Source: Pseudooceanicola antarcticus
GTDB lineage: Bacteria; Pseudomonadota; Alphaproteobacteria; Rhodobacterales; Rhodobacteraceae
DNA: 64,000 nt
Assembly: GCF_900215355.1 (NCBI RefSeq)
Contig: NZ_OBEA01000004.1
Span: 310,001-374,000 of the forward strand
Direction: 5' to 3'
Shown here: positions 59,970-64,000 of the stretch, in pieces
Position numbering within the stretch: position 1 is the first letter of the stretch
Layout of the letters: the number at the start of each line of letters is the position of its first letter
The notes under the pieces: generated by a model
What the model was told of the DNA's origin: nothing
What the model saw: the letters and a program-made list of their open reading frames with translations, nothing else
Databases searched by the model: none
Made by a program: the position numbers and the translations under genes

Positions 59970-60146
59970 ATGGCCCAGTCCCTTGCCCATACCCCAGCCC
60001 CCGCCTTTCGACTTCCCGTCAAAGGCCTGACCGCCGCCGCCCTGCTTCTGGCTTTCATGCTGCTCGCACAGGTGATGCCGAAAGCCGATGTGGCGCCCGA
60101 CATGGCCTGGCGGGGCAATTCGGCCTCGCTCGAATTGATCCGTTAA
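59970..60146 (+). CDS. Small single-TM protein (58 aa)
   Basis: Starts MAQSLAHTPAPAFRLPVKGL behind AAAGGA. One hydrophobic helix (TAAALLLAFMLLAQVMP) and a short acidic/polar tail ending SASLELIR. The TAA overlaps the purN stop region on the other strand by 4 bp (convergent). It reads as a genuine small membrane protein by ribosome site and codon use. Function unknown. Confidence 0.6.
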   Translation: MAQSLAHTPAPAFRLPVKGLTAAALLLAFMLLAQVMPKADVAPDMAWRGNSASLELIR

Positions 60147-60727
60147 AGCGCTTCGGCGAACTTGCGCAGCATGGCCGGGTAGAGCTTGTGCTCTTCCGCC
60201 AGAACGCGCGCGGCCAGGGTCTCGGGCGTATCGTCCGGGACCACCGGCACCCGCGCCTGGCCCAGGATCGGGCCGTCATCCAGCTCTGCCGTGACCTCAT
60301 GCACCGTGCAACCGGCCTCGGAATCACCTGCCTCGAGCGCCCGCGCATGGGTGTGCAGGCCCTTGTACTTCGGCAGCAGCGAGGGGTGGATGTTCAGCAT
60401 CCGGCCCGCGTAGTGGTTGATGAAGGTCGGGGTGAGGATACGCATGAAACCGGCCAGGCACAGGATGTCCGGCCGGGCCGCGTCAAGGTGGCGGATCAGC
60501 TCTGCCTCGAAGGCGGCGCGATCCTTGCCGAAGGGGCGGTGGTCGACGGCGAAGGTGGGCACGCCCATCTCTTCTGCCCGCTTCAGACCCCCTGCCCCAT
60601 GATCGTTGGAACCGACCAGCACGGCGCGCGCCGGGTGATCTCCGGTCATGCTCTCGACCAGTTTCACCATGTTCGACCCGCCACCCGAAACCAGGATGGC
60701 GACACGCTTCGGCCCGTTGGACACCAT
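60143..60727 (-). CDS. purN: Phosphoribosylglycinamide formyltransferase PurN
   Basis: 194 aa. Formyl-folate enzyme with GAR-binding VSGGGSNMVKLVESM, the catalytic Asn/His/Asp in MLNIHPSLLPKYKGL and VHEVTAELDDGPILGQ, and LAGFMRILTPTFIN. It adds the C8 formyl group in purine synthesis. The start overlaps the purM stop by one base (TGATG), so purM and purN are co-translated. Confidence 0.97.
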   Translation of the reverse strand: MVSNGPKRVAILVSGGGSNMVKLVESMTGDHPARAVLVGSNDHGAGGLKRAEEMGVPTFAVDHRPFGKDRAAFEAELIRHLDAARPDILCLAGFMRILTPTFINHYAGRMLNIHPSLLPKYKGLHTHARALEAGDSEAGCTVHEVTAELDDGPILGQARVPVVPDDTPETLAARVLAEEHKLYPAMLRKFAEAL

Positions 60728-61770
60728 CAGCCCTCCTGGCCGGTGTAGCGGATACCCTCTTCGGCGGTGACCCGGCCCAGGGTCGAGACGGTCTCGCCCG
60801 CCTCGGTCAGCAGCGCGGTCAGGGCCTCGGCCTGATCGGCAGAGACCACCAGCACCATGCCGATGCCGTAGTTGAAGGTCTTCAGCATCTCGGATTCGGC
60901 GATGCCGCCCTGCTCCTGCAGCCAGTTGAAGACGCCGGGCTTCTTCCAGGAGCCCAGGTCGATCTCGGCGCCCAACCCCTGCAGGACGCGGGGCAGGTTC
61001 TCGGTCAGACCGCCGCCGGTGATATGGGCCAGCGCATGGACGCCGCCGGCACGCACCGCCTCGAGGCAGGATTTCACGTAAAGACGCGTCGGCGTCAGCA
61101 GCGCCGCGCCAAGCGTGCCCTCGCCCCAGGGGCAATCGGCATCCCAGCCGAGGCCCGAGGTCTCGACGATCTTGCGCACCAGCGAATAGCCGTTGGAATG
61201 CACCCCGTCCGAGGCCAGGCCCAGCAGGACATCGCCCTCGGCCACGCCCGCGGGCAGGTCCTGGCCGCGCTCCATGGCGCCGACGGCAAAGCCCGCCAGG
61301 TCGAAATCGCCCTTGGCATACATGCCCGGCATCTCGGCGGTCTCACCACCGATGAGCGCCGCGCCCGAGGCCTTGCAGCCCGCGGCGATGCCCTCGACGA
61401 TGCGCGCGGCGGCGTCGAGCTCCAGCTTGCCGGTGGCGAAGTAGTCGAGGAAGAACAGCGGCTCGGCGCCCTGGCAGACCAGGTCGTTGACGCACATGGC
61501 CACCAGGTCGATGCCGATGGTGTCGACATTGCCGGTGTCGATGGCGATGCGCAGCTTGGTGCCCACGCCGTCGGTTGCGGCGACAAGGATCGGGTCCTCG
61601 TAGCCCGCGGCCTTCAGATCGAAGAGCGCGCCAAAGCCGCCGAGACCGGACATGGTGCCGGGCCGTTGCGTTGCCTTGGCGGCCGGCTTGATGCGATCCA
61701 CCAGATCGTTGCCGGCCTGGATATCGACCCCTGCCTCGGCATAGGTGATGCCGTTTTTGCCCTTGTCCAT
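60727..61770 (-). CDS. purM: AIR synthetase PurM
   Basis: 347 aa starting [20 protein letters not shown]. The ATP-binding loop is [14 protein letters not shown], the catalytic/dimer strand [13 protein letters not shown], and [18 protein letters not shown] and [16 protein letters not shown] follow. GGAGG precedes the ATG. It closes FGAM to AIR and heads the purM-purN pair. Confidence 0.97.
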   Translation of the reverse strand: MDKGKNGITYAEAGVDIQAGNDLVDRIKPAAKATQRPGTMSGLGGFGALFDLKAAGYEDPILVAATDGVGTKLRIAIDTGNVDTIGIDLVAMCVNDLVCQGAEPLFFLDYFATGKLELDAAARIVEGIAAGCKASGAALIGGETAEMPGMYAKGDFDLAGFAVGAMERGQDLPAGVAEGDVLLGLASDGVHSNGYSLVRKIVETSGLGWDADCPWGEGTLGAALLTPTRLYVKSCLEAVRAGGVHALAHITGGGLTENLPRVLQGLGAEIDLGSWKKPGVFNWLQEQGGIAESEMLKTFNYGIGMVLVVSADQAEALTALLTEAGETVSTLGRVTAEEGIRYTGQEG

Positions 61771-62107
61771 CGGGACCTCCGCGCGTGCTCCTGGGTTGAG
61801 CGTTCGGCTAGCCGATCCGAAGCCCGCGCGCAATCGGAAAGCTGGCCCGTGCGGGTGGTTGAGGCCAGCTCCGGCCCCTCCGCATGCCCCAATCCAGCGC
61901 TCGGAGCGCTCTGCGAGGCAGGTGCCCGGTCGCCGGCCCGTCCCTCTCGGGTGCGCGGAACCTGCCCACGATCGGCCCGCGATGCCCGAACCTGCCGCCC
62001 GAACTGGCCCTCCGACGCGCCCCCGGCCCCTGCCCGTCCCGCATCGCGCCCGAGCGCCCCGCACAAGCTTGACCCCCGCAGCGACGCGCCATATCCATGG
62101 CCCAAGG
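61771..62107. other. Intergenic region between purM and tRNA
   Basis: 337 bp, divergent, without a supported gene. It must contain the purM promoter on the minus strand. I see no PurR-type palindrome or riboswitch. The plus-strand tRNA promoter is at its right end. Confidence 0.5.
62069..62097 (+). promoter_or_regulatory. Putative promoter of the CAU tRNA
   Basis: TTGACC and TATCCA are separated by 17 bp, and the tRNA starts 11 bp after the -10. The -35 is near consensus, the -10 weak. Confidence 0.5.
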
Positions 62108-62183
62108 GGGCCTGTAGCTCAACGGTTAGAGCAGAGCGCTCATAACGCTTTGGTTGCGGGTTCAAATCCTGCCGGGCCTACCA
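62108..62183 (+). tRNA. tRNA with CAU anticodon, probably tRNA-Ile2
   Basis: 76 nt with encoded CCA. The acceptor stem GGGCCTG pairs with CGGGCCT (two G-U pairs), the D-stem is GCTC/GAGC, the anticodon stem GAGCG/CGCTT holds the loop CTCATAA, and the T-arm is GCGGGTTCAAATCCTGC. The anticodon is CAT. It is not initiator tRNA because position 1 is paired. The variable/T region TTTGGTTGCGGGTTC is closer to lysidine-modified tRNA-Ile2 than to elongator Met. I am not certain of the identity. Confidence 0.9.
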
Positions 62184-62539
62184 AAACTCCCCTTTTCCCC
62201 TTTGTTTTGAATGACGTTGTGGACCACGCCTGAGGGCTTTCGATGCCGTTAACCCGACAAACGGGGGCAGCCGAAGCGCCCCGGCTTGCCCGAGAGACCA
62301 CAGGCGGGAACCTCAGCGACCGGCCCTTGCATGACATTGGTGCAAGCCTCAGCATCACACCAGGCCCGGCACCAACCGCCCGAGGTCAGCCGCGATCGGC
62401 TCAAGCCAGCCCTGAGCGGCTTGAGCCTCGGCGGAAAGCCGTGTCGGTTTCTCCTGACAACAGAGGCTTCGCCGCCGTTTCCGAGCTGCCGAATTCTGAA
62501 ACTCAGCCAACCCTCGGTGCCCTGCGGGAAGGGGCTCGT
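62184..62539. other. Intergenic region downstream of the tRNA
   Basis: 356 bp between the tRNA and the 3' end of the autotransporter-like gene. Lower coding bias than the neighbours. No hairpin with a T-run or repeat stood out. Confidence 0.45.
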
Positions 62540-64000
62540 TCAGAACGTCAGATTGAACCCGAGCTGCACCCCTGAGCTTTCATAACCCGCCGTGCCGATT
62601 CCGTCATGGAAGGCATCCACCGTCAAGATCGCGCCATTGGCGAGTGTGTAGCTCGCCCCCGCCTTCACCTTGCCACGTCCGCCCGCGTACTCCGGCACGA
62701 CCAGCGACGCGTTCCCCGACCCTTTGACAGAAGAGCCGACAAAGGAAAGGCCGCCCGTCAGCTCCCATGCGCCGCTGCGCCCCGGCAGGCCAATCTGGTG
62801 ACGGACATCAAGGCCAATCTCGGCCTGGGTCAGTTCAAGACCCTGCTCCGGAATGAGGTTGCCAAGCCCATCGGTGTAGGCCTTCTGGGTATCGGTCGTG
62901 TAGGACAGCTGAACTGAAGGCATCCATGTTGTCCGACCCTGGTTGATTTCTCCGGTCACCTTGAGCTGTGCAAGCAGCCGTTCTGTCTCGAACCTGTCTG
63001 CATCCGCTCCCAAGGGCGAAATATCGTTCTTCGTCTGCCCGTAAAGAAGCATGCCCTCGAAGAACAATGGATGGGCCGGGCTGCGCGCCACGAAATAGGG
63101 ACCGATCAGCCAGCCATGGCCATCTATGCGGCTGGCGCCCTCCTCCTGGCTCAGGGTGTCGAATTCAACCATGCCGCCAATCAGCAGATCCGGAGACAGT
63201 TTGACGTGGCTCCCGATGACGCCGAAGGCATAGCGGGTGCTCCGCGTGTCCTCCTGTGTCCAGGAACCGGTCAGCCGTGCCCAGACGCCATTGCCGGCGC
63301 CAGGCGCGCTGGCGAACGCGAATTCACCTCTGCCACGTGTCACATCCACGGTCATGGCACCGGTGTTGCTGCCAGAGAGAAACCCGGTGAGGTTTGGCTG
63401 GCTGGCGATCAGCTGCGTCGCCCGCGATTGAATGAACTGCGCGATGGCCTTCTGCGTTTGCGCGACGACGGTGTTGGAAATGGACAGGGTGTTCGACGCG
63501 GTGTTGGAATTGCCTGCCAGATCTGTTGCGACGGCGGCGGGAATCGAGATCTGGGTATCCCCTTTGCCGCTCGTCGTGACCGTTAGAAGATAGTCCGCAC
63601 CGCTTCCCGAAAGCCCCGTAGCCATGCCATTGGCAACGGACACGTCGCTTGCGGCGAAACCGATCACGTCTTCGGAAAAGGTGATCGCAACCTCAATGGA
63701 CGCGGCCCCGGCAAAGGTTGTGCTGGACGATGCGATGCTGACCGATGGCGCTGTGGCATCATAGGATGTGGTCACCTCGTTCGATGCCGTTGTGTTCAGG
63801 TTCCCCGCGGCGTCGCTGAAGGTGCCCGCCGCGACCGACAGGGCCACTGGCCCCTCTGCGAGCGGCGTCAGCACCGCCGTGTAGCTGCTGCCGGACCCCG
63901 ACAGCGTTGCACTGGCATTGGTCAGGGAGAGGTCGTCGAGGGTAAAGTCCGTACTGTCCTCCGAGAGGGTGATCTCTGCCGACTGCGCCCCGTTCAGCGG
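62540..64000 (-). CDS. Autotransporter-like adhesin, C-terminal part (5' end outside window)
   Basis: The gene enters from the right edge. Residues encoded from 64000 to about 63450 are Ig-like bacterial repeats (ITFSEDVIGFAASDVSVANG, VATDLAGNSNTASNTLSIS), of the kind in large surface proteins. A helical linker (AQTQKAIAQFIQSRATQLIA) leads to an autotransporter beta-barrel of ~270 residues that ends in the outer-membrane insertion Phe (GVQLGFNLTF). The passenger is probably displayed on the cell surface in adhesion or biofilm. The full repeat number cannot be seen. Confidence 0.9.
   Translation of the reverse strand, partial: PLNGAQSAEITLSEDSTDFTLDDLSLTNASATLSGSGSSYTAVLTPLAEGPVALSVAAGTFSDAAGNLNTTASNEVTTSYDATAPSVSIASSSTTFAGAASIEVAITFSEDVIGFAASDVSVANGMATGLSGSGADYLLTVTTSGKGDTQISIPAAVATDLAGNSNTASNTLSISNTVVAQTQKAIAQFIQSRATQLIASQPNLTGFLSGSNTGAMTVDVTRGRGEFAFASAPGAGNGVWARLTGSWTQEDTRSTRYAFGVIGSHVKLSPDLLIGGMVEFDTLSQEEGASRIDGHGWLIGPYFVARSPAHPLFFEGMLLYGQTKNDISPLGADADRFETERLLAQLKVTGEINQGRTTWMPSVQLSYTTDTQKAYTDGLGNLIPEQGLELTQAEIGLDVRHQIGLPGRSGAWELTGGLSFVGSSVKGSGNASLVVPEYAGGRGKVKAGASYTLANGAILTVDAFHDGIGTAGYESSGVQLGFNLTF

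Noticed and set aside
62140-62358. Minus-strand frame ending VGPAGFEPATKAL
   Set aside because: The end is the antisense of the CAU tRNA T-arm, the same artefact. The rest has no support.

Overview
The window reads as chromosome of a high-GC alphaproteobacterium, most likely a marine Rhodobacteraceae (Roseobacter-clade) species. The evidence is gene content and order: a trgA-trgB-cysK tellurite locus, a dctB-dctD pair, an F1-ATPase inhibitor (zeta/DUF1476) gene next to purC, an alphaproteobacterial RNase E with a large acidic insert, an acuI-type acryloyl-CoA reductase, and several genes for betaine and one-carbon metabolism. About 60 protein genes, two tRNAs and no rRNA, CRISPR array or transposase were recognised. 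The left- and right-most genes are cut by the window edges.

Region 1-7.4 kb is the least conventional part. A leftward run holds two different transglutaminase-like proteins, a tiny CxxC/CxxC protein, a secreted protein of seven Cys-containing repeats, a single-TM protein and two proteins sharing an 'LPAGDYE' domain. A Crp/Fnr-type regulator follows, facing a rightward cassette of a 78-aa protein, a stand-alone GroEL without GroES or CIRCE, and a 45-aa Lys-rich protein.

Region 7.5-19.3 kb: tRNA-Ser(GGA) with its own promoter and terminator, a large MscS-type channel co-transcribed with cysK, trgB and trgA, a photolyase gene whose last ~300 bp are duplicated in tandem downstream, a universal-stress-protein/BCCT transporter pair, acuI and a DinB-fold gene.

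Region 19.4-24.3 kb is a catabolic/uptake island: an NMT1/THI5-type ABC transporter, a LysR regulator and a divergent Rieske oxygenase. Region 24.5-38.9 kb is mixed housekeeping and accessory: aroK-aroB, a small TM protein, a 560-aa secreted protein, xerD, a CNNM/CBS protein, a GIY-YIG-like protein, a DUF2254 membrane protein, a dimethylglycine/sarcosine dehydrogenase-like enzyme, a P450 coupled to a membrane hydrolase, ccdA and a TusA-like protein.

Region 39-49 kb: rne with a leader ORF, dctD-dctB, then the purine genes purQ, purS and purC, with a convergent GFA-family gene wedged between purS and purQ. Region 49-64 kb: an MprF-like protein, betaine-homocysteine methyltransferase, a radical SAM protein, a corrinoid protein with DUF1638 and Cys-rich partners, sufE, a lipoprotein, a GNAT enzyme, rnd, an old-yellow-enzyme gene with a divergent HxlR regulator and a clear operator, purM-purN, a CAU-anticodon tRNA, and the C-terminal half of an autotransporter-like adhesin.

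A recurrent theme is methylated-amine and C1 flow: betaine uptake (BCCT), betaine to dimethylglycine (Bmt), a DMGDH/SDH-like enzyme, and a corrinoid protein for methyl transfer. A family of modular intergenic repeats sits at gene 3' ends at four places.
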